Source: Sphaerosporella brunnea (taxonomy: Eukaryota; Ascomycota; Pezizomycetes; Pezizales; Pyronemataceae). Taken from it: a DNA stretch of 64,000 bases. The DNA is taken from positions 1 to 64,000 of the forward strand of contig VXIS01000099.1 of assembly GCA_008704415.1 (NCBI GenBank), in the 5' to 3' direction. The stretch's first letter is position 1. Each line of letters starts with the position of its first letter. This document shows, piece after piece, positions 21,594 through 32,524 of the stretch. A model generated the notes under the pieces. The model made no database searches and was not told the DNA's origin. It saw only the letters and a list, made by a program, of their open reading frames with translations. A program made the position numbers and the translations under genes.

Positions 21594-23057
21594 CTACCTA
21601 AGCTTATAAACACACGGCTTCATGATGTGCTCCTCCTTCAAATCCTCCTCAATAAACTTCGGCTTCTTCTTCTTGGCCATTCTCGCCTTTTTCCAATCCG
21701 GCGCTTCTTCTTCCCCATCATTCTTAGCACCACCTGTGTCAGGCTGCTTCACGAACTCCATCCTGACAAACATCTTATTCTTCTCATCGACACCGCCTCC
21801 CTTGAGAACGAACCCACGCTTCTTGAGAGCCTCCACAAAGTTCCTGTAAGAAGCCGGAACACCCTTTTTCTCAGCACCTTCACCCTCAACTTCTGGCTCC
21901 TCGCCTTCCTCTTCGTGATCCTTCTTTCTCCCAACTGCGTTCGAGTTTCCCTCCTGTTTCCGGTTGAAACGGGACTTGATCTCGGCAACCCAGAGCTCGC
22001 CGCGCCACTTCAGAATACGATGTGCCTCCTCCACAAACTGTAGGAAGTTGGTCCCCATCAAAGCAAGACAGAAGATTACCACATCAACAGTCTCCTTCTC
22101 TAGAGGAAGGTTCGCAATATCTGCGATCGTGACGTCAGGTGTGCTGGCTTGGAGATCGTAGGAGAGAACCTTGATCATCTCCTTCCGACCCTTTCCATGG
22201 TTGAAAGCCCCTGCAATCTTCGCATCTCCACATCCTAAATCTGCTACAGTACAGATGCCCGTCTCCCGATCTCTAGGCAGCGGCAGAACAGCGGTGGAAT
22301 TGATAGCCTTGGAGTATCCCTTCTGGAACTTTATGTGTGCCCGTGCCCGAAGGTCAGAGATAAAAGTGTCGACAGGGTTCTCGGGCCAAACCTCCACCTG
22401 CTGTCGGAAGCCCGCATGGTACTCGGAGTACATTTCGGGCTGTTGTTTGAACAGTTCGAAAGAGGAGGCGGAGGGGGTAGTGTAGAGCGTTTCGTTGATG
22501 TGGCGGAAACGAGCGGAGGTGAGCTTTGCGCGCATTTTTTGTTGGAGGGGCGTGAGTTTTGTGGTGCCGGCTTCGGGAAGCAGCGGCTTCGATTGCGGGA
22601 CTCCGGCGGCACCTCCGGCGGCGGCGGCGGCGGCGGCGGCGAGAGCAGTGGCTTTCTTCTCCTTCTTTTTCTCTTTCAACTTCTTCCGACGCGGAGCCTC
22701 CTCGGCGCCGTCTTCTTTCTCATTCTGTTCCTGCTGCGCAGGCTTCTCCCCGCTTCGCTTCCGCTTCTTCCCACCCTTGTCTTCCTCCCCGGCAATTACG
22801 GTTCTCCAAAGCTTATCCACATTCTCCGCGTTGACTGTGACGCCGGTCGCAGCGGCGGCGGCCTTCTTCTCTTCCCGCTCTGCGGCGAGCCGGCGCTCCT
22901 TAATCCGCGCTGCGCCGGCGGGGGTCACATCGACGTTGTTGGCGCCAGTCGCGTGGTCCTTCTTGCGCTTTTTGTTCTTTTTTGACGTGGATGAGGAGGT
23001 GTCGACTTGCTCCGTGGGACCCGTAGTAGGGAGCGACCAGCCGGGGACTGCAAACAT
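21594..23057 (-). CDS. RRP8: 25S rRNA adenine-N1 methyltransferase (Rrp8)
   Basis: Nucleolar SAM-dependent enzyme that makes an m1A in large-subunit rRNA during ribosome assembly. A single uninterrupted frame. I chose the ATG at 23057 (MFAVPGWSLPTTG), which matches the usual fungal start, over an in-frame extension to 23306. The first half is a lysine-rich, low-complexity nucleolar region with an Ala run of 8-9 codons at about 22612-22645. From QQKMRAKLTSARFRHINETL onward it is the Rrp8 domain: FQQQ/FRQQVEVWPENPVD, the SAM motif I VADLGCGDAKIA, then VDVVIFCLALMGTNF and LWVAEIKSRF. The final residues are Lys-rich. Length about 487 residues is normal for fungal Rrp8. Confidence 0.95.
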   Translation of the reverse strand: MFAVPGWSLPTTGPTEQVDTSSSTSKKNKKRKKDHATGANNVDVTPAGAARIKERRLAAEREEKKAAAAATGVTVNAENVDKLWRTVIAGEEDKGGKKRKRSGEKPAQQEQNEKEDGAEEAPRRKKLKEKKKEKKATALAAAAAAAAGGAAGVPQSKPLLPEAGTTKLTPLQQKMRAKLTSARFRHINETLYTTPSASSFELFKQQPEMYSEYHAGFRQQVEVWPENPVDTFISDLRARAHIKFQKGYSKAINSTAVLPLPRDRETGICTVADLGCGDAKIAGAFNHGKGRKEMIKVLSYDLQASTPDVTIADIANLPLEKETVDVVIFCLALMGTNFLQFVEEAHRILKWRGELWVAEIKSRFNRKQEGNSNAVGRKKDHEEEGEEPEVEGEGAEKKGVPASYRNFVEALKKRGFVLKGGGVDEKNKMFVRMEFVKQPDTGGAKNDGEEEAPDWKKARMAKKKKPKFIEEDLKEEHIMKPCVYKLR

Positions 23058-23368
23058 CGTAATTGAAGTGCCGCGCCAAGTATACGGACGTAGGTAGGTA
23101 GAAAGGAGGATGAGTTCAAGGTGGTGAGCTGAGTGATGTCGCTGAAGTTTTTTTGGTTGCGCAGCTGCGAGGCTAATGCGTGTTGGCTTCTTGGCGGTGG
23201 ATTGGGGTTTACGGACGAGGCAGGATGTTTCAATGCGTATCACTCGGTCCAGTTGCATTAAATCTCGTAAGCCATTATGATACAAACTTTCCCATATCAA
23301 AAGCAACCACAGAACGCCATCCCCGTGTAAAAAAGGAAAACAATATCCCAGGCTGTAAATGTGCTGTG

Positions 23369-24604
23369 CTACTCCTCGACGGCGGCCGTGATCGGCGTAC
23401 TCCCGAAGCTCTCCAAGCCTCTATCCATCGATACCACTCCCTCCGATCCAGGCGCAACTCCCGTCTCCTTCCTCAGCCTCTCATACTGCGCAGCCGCCTC
23501 CTTAAGTCTCGCCTGCACCATTTGTTCGCGATCCCTGATTTTCTTCTTCTCCGCGACCAACGCCTCAATCTGTTTTTCCGTCCGATCCTTCCTGATCTCC
23601 ATCGCCTTCAGCGTAGCCTCCAGCTTCCTGACCACATGGCTCATTTCCGGCAGGGGTGTAACGGCGGGCGGGTTCCTGGCGAGGGCCTCCAGCTCTCCGT
23701 CCAATCCCCTCGGCGCATTCCCCCTGTCCCCGAACACACCCTTACGGATCTGATCGCGCTCCCACTCCTCGACAAGGCTATCTTTCGACACGTCCGACTC
23801 CTCGCCTTCATCATCAGCGCCCTCGGCTTCCGCAATCGTCTCCCTGATAGCCTGCTTCCGCCTGCGCGCCTGCTCCCGCCTCGCAGAGCCGCTGTTTGTA
23901 AGCAGCACCCTCTCTGCGTCATCCACATAAATCGCAATCTCTTCGTCGTCGTCGAAGTCCTCGCGGCGGGCGAGACGGCGCTCCTTCTTCTTTCTGGAGC
24001 GGATCATGAGCTCGCCCGATGCATCATCAGAAGCATCATCGTGTAAAGACATGAAATCGTTTGCGCCAGCTTTCGCCGCTGCCGCCCGCTCCCGCCGGCG
24101 CGTTTTCATGACCCGGACCAGGCCCTCATCCATAATCTGCGTCTGGCCCGCACCGATAACCGCCCCGGCCTCGCCCATGTCAACATCCCCAATCCCCTGC
24201 GATGTAAGATCCACCATGACCGTATCCTCCTCCTCCTCCACCTCCGTGGCAGTAGTAGTAGGGGTAACCATCTGGCCCCTCCTCAGCTCCTCGAGGTCTT
24301 CACGGGAGTAGCTAACCGTCTGCGGGGCAATCGACAAGCGTTCAATGCCGAGCGCACGTTTCGCCGCATTACGCTCGATCGCTTTCCTGCTCAGCGCGCT
24401 TTTTTTCGGCATGAACGCGGGCTCACTGGTGTCTGCGTCTGTCGGGTCTCCGCCTTCTCCGAAGAAGGAAAGCCGGGACGCAGACTTCTTCGAGGACGCC
24501 GCTTTTTTGCGGATCGCGAGCACGGGCGTCGGCCGGTCGTCTTCGCTATCTGACGCCTGCGCGATCTTGCGCGGCTTTGTGGTGCGGCGGGCGGTGAAAC
24601 TCAT
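23369..24604 (-). CDS. Spliceosome-disassembly factor NTR2-like protein
   Basis: A 411-residue, single-exon, highly charged protein. It has a basic start (SFTARRTTKPRKIAQASDSEDD), short acidic blocks, the segment SLVEEWERDQIRKGVFG shared with GCFC/NTR2-type proteins, and a C-terminal coiled coil (about residues 310-385, Lys/Glu heptads). This fits the fungal Nineteen-complex-related protein 2 family, which works with Prp43 and Ntr1 to release the lariat intron from spent spliceosomes in the nucleus. The identification rests on overall layout and the WERDQIRKGV motif, since the family is weakly conserved. It is divergent from the SmG gene, another spliceosome component, across 172 bp. Confidence 0.75.
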   Translation of the reverse strand: MSFTARRTTKPRKIAQASDSEDDRPTPVLAIRKKAASSKKSASRLSFFGEGGDPTDADTSEPAFMPKKSALSRKAIERNAAKRALGIERLSIAPQTVSYSREDLEELRRGQMVTPTTTATEVEEEEDTVMVDLTSQGIGDVDMGEAGAVIGAGQTQIMDEGLVRVMKTRRRERAAAAKAGANDFMSLHDDASDDASGELMIRSRKKKERRLARREDFDDDEEIAIYVDDAERVLLTNSGSARREQARRRKQAIRETIAEAEGADDEGEESDVSKDSLVEEWERDQIRKGVFGDRGNAPRGLDGELEALARNPPAVTPLPEMSHVVRKLEATLKAMEIRKDRTEKQIEALVAEKKKIRDREQMVQARLKEAAAQYERLRKETGVAPGSEGVVSMDRGLESFGSTPITAAVEE

Positions 24605-24776
24605 GGTTTTTGCGTTGAAGTGAGGTGTGGTGGTGTGAGTGAGGTGCAGACCGCCGCACGCGTCTATCTATCTTAACTAGTCGCCAAGACTAACGTGCAA
24701 GCTTCCTTCCCTCGCTCGCTTCTCAACTTCACATCGCAACACGCGCATCTCACCAACAACTACAAAAACCCATACC
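24605..24776. promoter_or_regulatory. Short divergent promoter between NTR2-like and SmG genes
   Basis: Only 172 bp separate the two start codons on opposite strands, so both core promoters must share it. Both products act in pre-mRNA splicing, which makes co-expression plausible. The region has CT-rich stretches but no obvious TATA box. Confidence 0.6.
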
Positions 24777-25154
24777 ATGCCGCAAGCACAGCCCGAGCTC
24801 AAGAAGGTTCCCCACCCCCCTCCCCCCCCTTTCGCAGCAGTAGCAACGGCAGCTAACACAAATGGCGAATGTTCCAGTACCTCGACAAGCGCCTCTTCGT
24901 CCAGCTCAACGGCTCGCGAAAAGTCATCGGCGTGCTACGCGGTTACGATGTTTGTTCCTCCCCCTCTCCCTCTCCCTTTCCCTCGAAGTATAATATAAGT
25001 GGCAGCGGCTGATAAGCTGTGCTAGGTCTTCCTAAACATCGTCCTCGACGACGCAGTCGAGGAGCGCGACGGCGGCGAAAAGGTCAAGATCGGCACTGTG
25101 GTCATTCGCGGTAACTCGGTGGTTATGTTGGAGGCGTTGGAGCGGATAAACTAG
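24777..25154 (+). CDS. SMX2: Small nuclear ribonucleoprotein SmG
   Basis: Core Sm protein of the heptameric ring on U1, U2, U4 and U5 snRNAs. Three exons: MPQAQPELKK, an intron of about 90 bp, then YLDKRLFVQLNGSRKVIGVL and RGYD (Sm1 motif), an intron of about 75 bp, then VFLNIVLDDAVEERDGGEKV, KIGTVVIRGNSVVMLEALE and the end RIN before TAG at 25152-25154. The Sm2 motif IRGNSVVMLEAL is diagnostic. The length of about 77 residues is exact for the family. Both introns are CT-rich. The first donor, GTTCCC, is weaker than usual. Confidence 0.95.
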
Positions 25155-25704
25155 TGGAGAAGAGGCGCGGGGGGGGGGGGAACATGCCATTCCGTCCGTT
25201 TAATAGAGAAGCTCTGATCTGTTGCGGCGTCTTCTTGACTGGCATGATGAATATGACGGAGCGGGCGGGAGGGAGCCAATGGCCAATGCGATTGCTTTTT
25301 CTTTCCTTTTCACGGCGACAGATGCGGCTGCTCGATGTGATAACGAAGGTTCCTCCCTCCTATCGATTATGACGTTCCGAACCCATCAAAAACGTGCAAA
25401 AACGTGACCAAATTTGGTATATACATGCAGCCTCTATGCCGCACTGCTGTCTCCTCCCAAGCTGCACTGATATCCATCTCTCTTCAAGCGCCAATTCTAT
25501 CTCTTTCCCCAAAATGCCGTACCAAAAAGAAGTAGTCACCAATATCAAAGGAAAAAGAAGCACGCATCCGCCCCCAATGAAAGAAGTACTTCAGCACAAT
25601 CAGTTAAGAAAGCCCAAAGCCGCTTCGACGGGCGTAGATATGCAAATTACCCCGTAATTGCTAAGAAGGATATATGGAAGAGAACGATATCAAGGTGTGT
25701 GTGT
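25155..25704. other. Intergenic stretch between convergent SmG and transporter genes
   Basis: The genes converge, so this must hold both 3' untranslated regions. A run of about ten G lies at 25171-25180. No coding pattern is visible. Confidence 0.5.
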
Positions 25705-27018
25705 TTAACCAGACTTGACGTCAGTCAGTTGGGCTGTTGGCGTCTTGGCCTTGGAGCCTTTGTTTTCCAGCTCGACCTTGCTGTTTCTCCCATCAGCATT
25801 TGCACACCCAGGAGCAAGAGGGGTGAACTTACGCATACCACGCTCCACCGGCCAGCGTCAAGCAGATTCCGAGCCCGTTCATCCAGCCCACCGCCAATCC
25901 CCAGAACATGACACTCAGAATGATGGTGAGGATCTGCTTGATGTTTGCGGCCACAGTCATGGTCAATGCTCCCGTCTTTTTGTTGGCCGTGAATGAAATC
26001 ACGTTCAGTCCAAACGCCAACACTCCGTTGCCCAACAGAATGATGACCTCTCTGCGGCCCATCTTCTCTGCTGCGTACCGCTGCGCCTGTGCTACCTCCC
26101 CGGTGAGCAATGCGTAAACCATTGTCTGGACAAAGGCCAGAGGTGACATCCGGTACAGAAGCTCCAGCGGAGAGAGCTTCAGGCGGCCCGTTTGCATGCG
26201 GTTCGTCACGACGGTTTTGAGCGCGGCAAGGAAGGCACCGAGCAAGGTCAAGAAGAAGCCCATGGCGGTGAAATAGTAGTCACCGGCGGTCGCGAAGCCG
26301 ACACCTGCGACGACGGGAATAAGGGAGATGTAGGTTGCCCGACTGTAGGTCTTGGAGAAGATCACGCGGTAGATTATGACGGTGAAGAAGGGTGTCATGG
26401 CACGAACGATCTGGTGGAAGGGAATCGTGACGAGGTTACTGCGAGCAACTCTGGGTCAGCTTTTGGGTGGGGGGGGAGGGTTGCGCTGGAGCAGACGGAG
26501 GCCCGGGGGGGGGGAGCTGACAGCGAGACATTACTGATGGCGATGTTGATGGTGTACAAAGTCGAGAACAGCAGCAGCGTCAGGTTCTCGCGATCCGAAA
26601 GTCTCGACAGCTGGAAGGCGCCGCGATAGTAAAAGAAAGCGCATCCTAGACTTCCGCAGGCCGCATGGATTCCCGTCAGCAGATAAGGGAACGGAAACTA
26701 GATTGAAAGCCAGCGTTAGCCATCCAATTCCCCGGGACTTTTTTTTTTCGACGCAACTCGACGCAACCCGCACAGGTGCGCACGACAAGCTTTCTGGTAG
26801 TTACAGCATAAGGTTTTTCCGGTGTGTTATACCTTGCCCATCACAGCCTTGTTATACAGCGTCAATGCTAGGTTGAGACTGAAATACAGCACCAACCAGG
26901 CATATTTGGTTCGGACCGAATCCTGCTCAGCCGCCACGCCCGACACGCCCTGGCTTCGCGCATTGCTGATGGCCGCGGCAGGCAGTAGCTTGTCTCGTTG
27001 CTCCGACGCCGATGACAT
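25705..27018 (-). CDS. Drug/metabolite-superfamily transporter, triose-phosphate/nucleotide-sugar type
   Basis: Polytopic membrane transporter of the TPT/SLC35 family, probably in Golgi or ER membranes, exchanging a phosphorylated or nucleotide-linked solute. Exon 1 (26833-27018) encodes a short cytosolic start and YAWLVLYFSLNLALTLYNKA, the signature first helix of the family. Further exons give FPYLLTGIHAACGSLG, INIAISNVSLARSNLVTIPF, the pair HQIVRAMTPFFTVIIY, and four or five more helices to GLGICLTLAGGAWYA. A final short exon ends in a Lys-rich tail and the stop at 25705-25707. The intron after VSL keeps the frame only with a donor inside the Leu codon. Substrate is not predictable from this. 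Confidence 0.88.
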
Positions 27019-28329
27019 CGTGGGGGGGAGGGGGGGCTTAGCGGGTGAGTGAGGGGAGGGGGGGGGGGGTGGGAGGTTGTTTTGGTTAAGGCTGGGAGCT
27101 CCGTCGTTTGTGCGAGCAGGAGAGCACGGGCGGTGAGAAGATGCAGAACTGATCGGGGGCTGGCTGGCTGGGACGGGCCGTATCGCGAACGAACGCGCGG
27201 GAAAGAGAAATGCTTGGAAGACGTGGGGGGGGATTGGACAACTAAGGAGCGGAGAGTTTGGTTGGCAGTGAGGCAGCAGCAGCTTCAGACCGCTCAGCCT
27301 TCAGACGGGGCACTTTAACTAATATTTGGAGCAGCGTCCCGTCTTTCTGTCTCTCGTGGCGTCGCAGGGAATCGCTGGGGGGGGGATCCCTCCAGGGGAG
27401 CGGACCTTAGACTGGTGGTAGGTTGTCGGCGATTGTGGCACCGACGGCCCATGAGGTTTCCCTCTCCACGTCCCGAGTTATGAACCCTCCTCGCCATCAC
27501 GATGAAAAGCAGAGCACATACACACTGAGTAAGTACTCCTTGATGATAGTTACCCATATCGCCTCACGTACCTACGAGAAAGGCCCACACAAATTGTGAC
27601 AGAACCCATTTCAAGCGCCTTGCGGGAGTTCGGTGGGTCGGCAAAGCAAATTGAGCTGCGCACTCTCGTACGCCGCCAAGAGGGCCAAGACCAGTGGACT
27701 GCAGGAAGGGGCATTGGACAGCTTGGCATCGTGAAATTACGCTTCCGGGCGGGAGGAACAGTGTCAAGACAAGACAGTGTCGGGCACCGACCGTGATGAT
27801 GTCAACCGCGCATGCCCGCATTCGGGCACGTGGGCAGCCCCCCGGAGAGCGCGCCTACGGTCCCACAGCCCACAGCCCGCAGCCCGCAGCCCGCAACCCG
27901 CAACCTGTCATTTTTGGATTAGATTGTCGATGCACGTGGGCCGGCCGGGCAGGTAGCCGAATTGGGCCTTTTCGGGATCCCGATTCACCGACCCCACAGA
28001 GTACCTACATTATATACAGTCGCGATGAGCAGCAGTTCGCACACTTCTTCAATATGGAGACCGCAGGGAAGCAGCAGCACATGGACCCAGACTGCGGCGG
28101 CGGCGATGGAGTGCAATCGAAAGTGTCCCTTCAATTCTCGCATGTACCCAGTAAGGTGTCATCATCTCGACAACCGTCGCCCGAGGCGGCTTGTCCCGTG
28201 CTTTCCCCGTCCATACTCTTGAACACCCCCTTTGAACGCGCAAGAAATCCATCACTCGCTCTCGACTCCCCGCAGGCTGCCTGAGACAATCGCGCAGCTA
28301 CCACAGCTTCGGCTGGCTCCAGATTCGCC
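27019..28329. other. Intergenic stretch between divergent transporter genes
   Basis: Promoter region for the SLC35-type gene (left) and the ZIP gene (right). G-rich runs lie near 27018-27070, and a TATATACAG motif at about 28012 could serve the ZIP gene. A 196-codon open frame at 27694-28284 has no recognisable domain. Confidence 0.5.
27862..27906. repeat. Heptamer tandem repeat (CCGCAGC-like)
   Basis: About six imperfect copies of a 7-base unit alternating CCACAGC, CCGCAGC and CCGCAAC. Simple-sequence expansion in an intergenic region. Confidence 0.8.
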
Positions 28330-30212
28330 ATGAATTGCCCCACACGCGACTCGAACCCGTATGATATGGACGGTGAATACTTTCCAAACCGCGCCCCTTG
28401 CGAAAAAAGGAGCTGAGCTGATGTCCCCGCGAACATACAAGGTTACAACCAGAATCCTCCTCTATTTCCTCCAGAACTCACCACACGGGCGTCCCTCGTA
28501 TGTAATCCCAAATTTTCACTTGCGACGGGCACAGATACCCCCTCATCGCGTGCGCCAGCTATGGCGACCCACAGCTGAGACAGCTCTTGGGGAACAGGTC
28601 TGCGGTGGAAAACAAGATGGCGTATACAATTTACCGTTACATGTGCTTGCGCTGTTCATCATACTTGCCGTCTCCGTGTTAGGTCGGTTCTTGCGTGTGC
28701 GATCGCGGTGGATGTGTGCTCACGGGAGACAGCATGTTCATTCCCGCTCATAGTCAAAAAGACGCCGCAACTTCCGGTGCCTCATCATTTCTTGTGAGCG
28801 TTGCATTTACTGAAAACAGCTTGCGCATTGCTAACTATCACTAGGTTCCTCTCCAGACAGTAAATAGCCCTGACCTCGTTCTGCTTTGCGTCCTTCCCGA
28901 ACGCTCCGCTCTCGCGATCCACCAGTTAACTGTATTATAGCTTCGGTACCGGCGTTTTGATTGCTACAGCATTCGTTCATGTGCGTGACCATTGAGCCTC
29001 GGCGCCCTCCTTGCCAGCTCTAACAGCTTTCCAGCTCCTCCCAACGGCCTTTACTTCCCTTACGGACCCATGCCTTCCCAGCTTCTGGAACCAGGGCTAC
29101 CCCGCCATGGCTGGTCTCATCGCTATGGTGTCCGTCTTTGTCGTTGTATCGATTGAGATGTTCTTCTCAACTATGAACGGAGGTCCCACCGGTGGATGTC
29201 ACGGCGGCCCCGGCCTCGCAGGGGGCTATGACTCCCTCCCGCCTACCATGCCCGTCTTTGGCCACAGCCGTCGCGCGAGCGTGGCCAGCGTCGCAAGTTA
29301 TTCTGGCGGAGCGAATTCCGGGAGCACTTCTAACGGGATCAGACCGCCTGTACGAACACGCAGGAGCGGCAGCATTGGGCATCAACTCCGGCGGATTGAA
29401 TTGAGCACTGATGGTATGGTGTCTCCGGCAGTTCTCTCCGACAGCGAGGATTCCCGCCACACGGCCACATACCCGAAGGGCGACGATGACGAGGATGATG
29501 CGGACTCCGACGTCGGCGAGGACACCGAACTGAGGGCTCTCAACTCCCGGAAGAGATCAAGCAGTTCAAGCCGGGCTCGGAGGAGACAGGATATTCACAG
29601 ACGTTTATCTTCGGAACAGCAACAGAAGAAGAATTTACTACAGGTTATGCTTTTAGAGGCGGGCATCTTGTTTCATAGCGTTTTCATTGGTAGGCCCAGA
29701 TTCCCAGGTGTCTTCCCGTGTCTCATGTGATCACAGGCATGGCGTTATCGGTGGCTGTTGGGTCTAATTTCATTGTTCTCTTGATTGCAATTACTTTTCA
29801 TCGTATGCCCCTCCCTTTGTGCTTTCTGTCTGATAGTCTAACGTCTCTAGAAACTTTTGAAGGTCTTGCTCTGGGCTCGCGCATAGCAGGGATCTCCGCC
29901 TTCCCCTTGGGTTCTATCCAGCCATGGCTCATGTGTCTGGCATACGGTACCACTACTCCAATCGGCCAAGCCATTGGATTGGCAACTCGAAACCTTTACG
30001 ATCCTTCCAGCCAGACGGGTTTGTTGATGGTTGGAATCATGAATGCCATTTCGTCCGGGCTCCTCTTGTTTGCGGGATTGGTAGAATTGCTGGCAGAGGA
30101 CTTCCTGACTGATGAGAGTTATGTTGTCCTCAATGGGAAGCGAAGGTTGCAGGCTTGTGTGGCTGTTGCGGCAGGCGCGGCGGGAATGGCATTGGTTGGC
30201 GCTTGGGCGTAA
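28330..30212 (+). CDS. ZIP-family zinc/iron transporter
   Basis: Imports divalent metal (typically zinc) across the plasma or organelle membrane. Eight exons give a continuous frame. MNCPTRDSNPYDMD is joined by a long first intron (donor at about 28373, acceptor near 28573) to a Cys-Gly motif and membrane helix 1 (YNLPLHVLALFIILAVSVL). Then come VKKTPQLPVPHHFLFLSRHF and GTGVLIATAFVHLLPTAF, with metal-coordinating His. A long Ser/Arg/Asp-rich cytosolic loop follows (about residues 150-300). Helix 4 reads LLEAGILFHSVFIGMALSVA and helix 5 HQTFEGLALGSRIAG, which carries the HxxxEG metal-site motif of the family. The C-terminus GAAGMALVGAWA ends at TAA. The length is normal for fungal ZRT proteins. 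Confidence 0.92.
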
Positions 30213-31355
30213 TATTGATAACCATCTTCGCGGCATTTGGTATGGTGGAATGTGGGGGTTTTAGATCTTGGCAAGTCGGTTTTTGAGTGGTTTTTAATGC
30301 ACGTGGTTATACGGCAACTGTCTGTTGGCCGTTTGACGGATCATGGCCGAGTGCTCTCTAGTGATTGACGAATCTTCAACGCTGCTGGCTGGTCTGAACT
30401 ACGGGACATCTAATCTAAGTATGCTGCCGAATAATGGGCCCCGTGATGGACAAGTATAGTTGGTCACCGTAACCTCCTCCTCCCGCAAAGCTCATGATCA
30501 ATCCATTCAGAACCTCCTCAAAAGCCGCTACACCCGCCACGCCCACGCCGCCCTCATCAAGCACCGCCTATATCCCCCACTCCACCGATATCCTTTCCAT
30601 CCCCCGTTCCACATCCTCCTCCGTGGTGTCTTCGTAGAAATAAAAACCACCTTTTCAGCATCGTCTGCTGGCGCTAGTTTCATCCGCAGCAGTCGTCGGC
30701 TTCGGCGGTGTTACCGGAACGCCAACCGTGAGTGCGGGATGGATGAGAGCAGCGAATCCTACCGCACGGAGCAGACGCCCGGTTGGCAGGTGCTGTCATC
30801 GTTTGCGGGAATAGGGTTTGGGCTGTGGAATTATTCACATGGGTTAGTTATAGCTTAGCAGCTTCCTCTGTTCTGTGGATTTGATGTTATTTCTGAAATG
30901 GGTTGTGATGTGGGCCCAGCCCGGTTTTCGACAACAGTTTGGATATGTGTAGGGCTCATGGGAGAGCACTCGAGATCGAGTGCAATTTGGTGGTTCTACG
31001 CAGTACTCCGATAGCATGTAGGATGCCAACCCGCTTAATTAGTTAGGGCAAACCCCAGCGTCTCCCACAAATCCCCGCACAACAATTTTGACTTTTCACT
31101 TTACGCGCATCTTTTCTTACGACCACCAACCGACAAACGCCAACCGACCCGCACCGACAAACCCGCCTCACCCCCTCACCCCCTCCCACTCGCGACAGGT
31201 AAGTCCGGCTACAGAAATGGAGCTTTTTGAATCCCCCTTACCTTTTCTCCCGCCTTCTCGAGAAAAGAAAGGCGGACACTCAAAATGGCTCTCGGAGACT
31301 GATATTTGGCCCCCCGCGTGTGTAAAAAGGATCCTCCACCAATCAACCGCCCAAA
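30213..31355. other. Intergenic stretch upstream of RPS22
   Basis: No supported gene. A Ser/Thr/Pro-rich reading frame runs from an ATG at 30494 to TAG at 30635-30637, followed by a hydrophobic-looking stretch. The only possible intron linking them would be about 25 bp, too short. A pyrimidine-rich leader and a GTAAGT donor at 31200, likely a 5' untranslated intron of RPS22, lie near the end. Confidence 0.4.
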
Positions 31356-31809
31356 ATGGTCCGCACTTCCGTTCTCAACGACTGCCTCAACGCCATCAAC
31401 AATGCCGAGAAGGCCGGTAAGAGGCAGGTGATGATCCGCCCGTCTTCCAAGGTCATTGTCAAGTTCCTGCACGTCATGCAGAAGCACGGTATGTTTGCGC
31501 CAGACTCCACATTTTGAAGTGTTTTGCGCTAACGATTGTGGTGAATCAGGCTACATCGGCGAGTTCGAGGAGGTCGACGACCACCGCTCCGGAAAGATCG
31601 TCATCCAGCTCAACGGACGCATCAACAAGACCGGCTGCATCTCCCCCCGCTACAACGTCAAGCTCGGTGAGCTCGAGAAGTGGGTCGCCAAGCTCCTTCC
31701 CGCGCGTCAGTTCGGCCACATCGTCCTGACCACCTCCGCTGGTATCATGGACCACGAGGAGGCGCGTCGCAAGCACGTCGCCGGAAAGATCATCGGTTTC
31801 TTCTACTAA
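31356..31809 (+). CDS. RPS22: 40S ribosomal protein S22 (uS8)
   Basis: Small-subunit ribosomal protein uS8 (S15a in animals). Exon 1 is 31356-31488, intron 31489-31549 and exon 2 is 31550-31809. The protein reads [20 protein letters not shown] with [18 protein letters not shown], then [34 protein letters not shown] and the invariant C-terminus [20 protein letters not shown] plus FY. It has 130 residues, exactly the family length. The upstream region has a likely untranslated intron beginning with GTAAGT at about 31200, common for fungal ribosomal protein genes. Confidence 0.98.
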
Positions 31810-32398
31810 GCGACTGGTTCAATTTTTCGTAGCGGTCGGGCGTTCATCTTTGCAAAACATAGATACCGAGCTTTTCGAAATAAAACCAAAGTATGAACAA
31901 AACTAAGGCCCCGTTTGGATAACTCGGTGTGAGAAAGTGAAGGACCGATAAGAACGAGAACTCTAAGGGCAGGAACGGGAACTGACCTCAAGAAGTCCCA
32001 TACCGGGCCTCTGCCTATCCTCTCGCGCAACCAACCACTCTCTTTGCCATGAATCCACACAACGAACCCGTCAAAAGCCCTGCCTGCGACAGCGACAGCA
32101 ATACCGACAGTGACATTCTCATACCCGAAGTTTTATGCAAACAAAAACCTGAACCTCTATCCTCAGCATAATGTGTCGCCAAACACTGGGTCTGTAAATG
32201 CTTCGGCTCTGGTATGATGCCAAGTTGGAAATCCGACGCCCGTATGTTGACATTGGCACTGGCGGCCCACCCAAATCCTTTCAAGTAAAATAGGCGATGC
32301 AGTGAGTGAGTGAGAGCTAGTGAAGCTGGGCTTATTTTTTGCGTTTGAGGAACCTCATGACATCCCCTCAACCTTTCGAGCAACCTTACACAATCCCC
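31810..32398. other. Intergenic stretch downstream of RPS22
   Basis: Holds the RPS22 3' untranslated region, then about 500 bases with no gene I can support. Confidence 0.45.
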
Positions 32399-32524
32399 CT
32401 AATTATAAGCTTGATCTTTAATAATCACCCATGCCAGTTCCTCCTCATTATCCTCGTATTCCTTTTCGAGTTCCATCAGCTTGAAGGGGTCATCCCGCAG
32501 CTGATACCAGCTCTTTGGTTTGGT
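32399..32524 (-). CDS. Possible terminal exon of an unrecognised gene
   Basis: On the minus strand, directly after a CCATAG acceptor-like site, a 41-codon frame contains SWYQLRDDPFKLMELEKEYE and then DNEEELAWVIIKDQAYN before TAG (32399-32401). Its composition (Trp/Tyr, alternating charge) looks like real protein, unlike the neighbouring frames. I could not find the upstream exons between 32525 and 33290 or assign a family. It could be the end of a small unannotated gene or a relic. Confidence 0.3.
   Translation of the reverse strand, partial: TKPKSWYQLRDDPFKLMELEKEYEDNEEELAWVIIKDQAYN

Noticed and set aside
22335..22985. 216-codon plus-strand frame over RRP8
   Set aside because: Shadow frame opposite the Lys/Ala-rich part of RRP8, which is unmistakable on the minus strand.
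28335..28360. tRNA B-box-like GGGTTCGAGTCGCG on the minus strand
   Set aside because: No matching A box or cloverleaf upstream, and the bases encode the N-terminus of the ZIP protein on the plus strand.
28330..28420. Apparent frameshift at a run of six A in the N-terminus of the ZIP transporter
   Set aside because: A GTGAATA donor at about 28373 joined to an acceptor near 28573 keeps the frame and removes the stop, so no sequencing error is needed.
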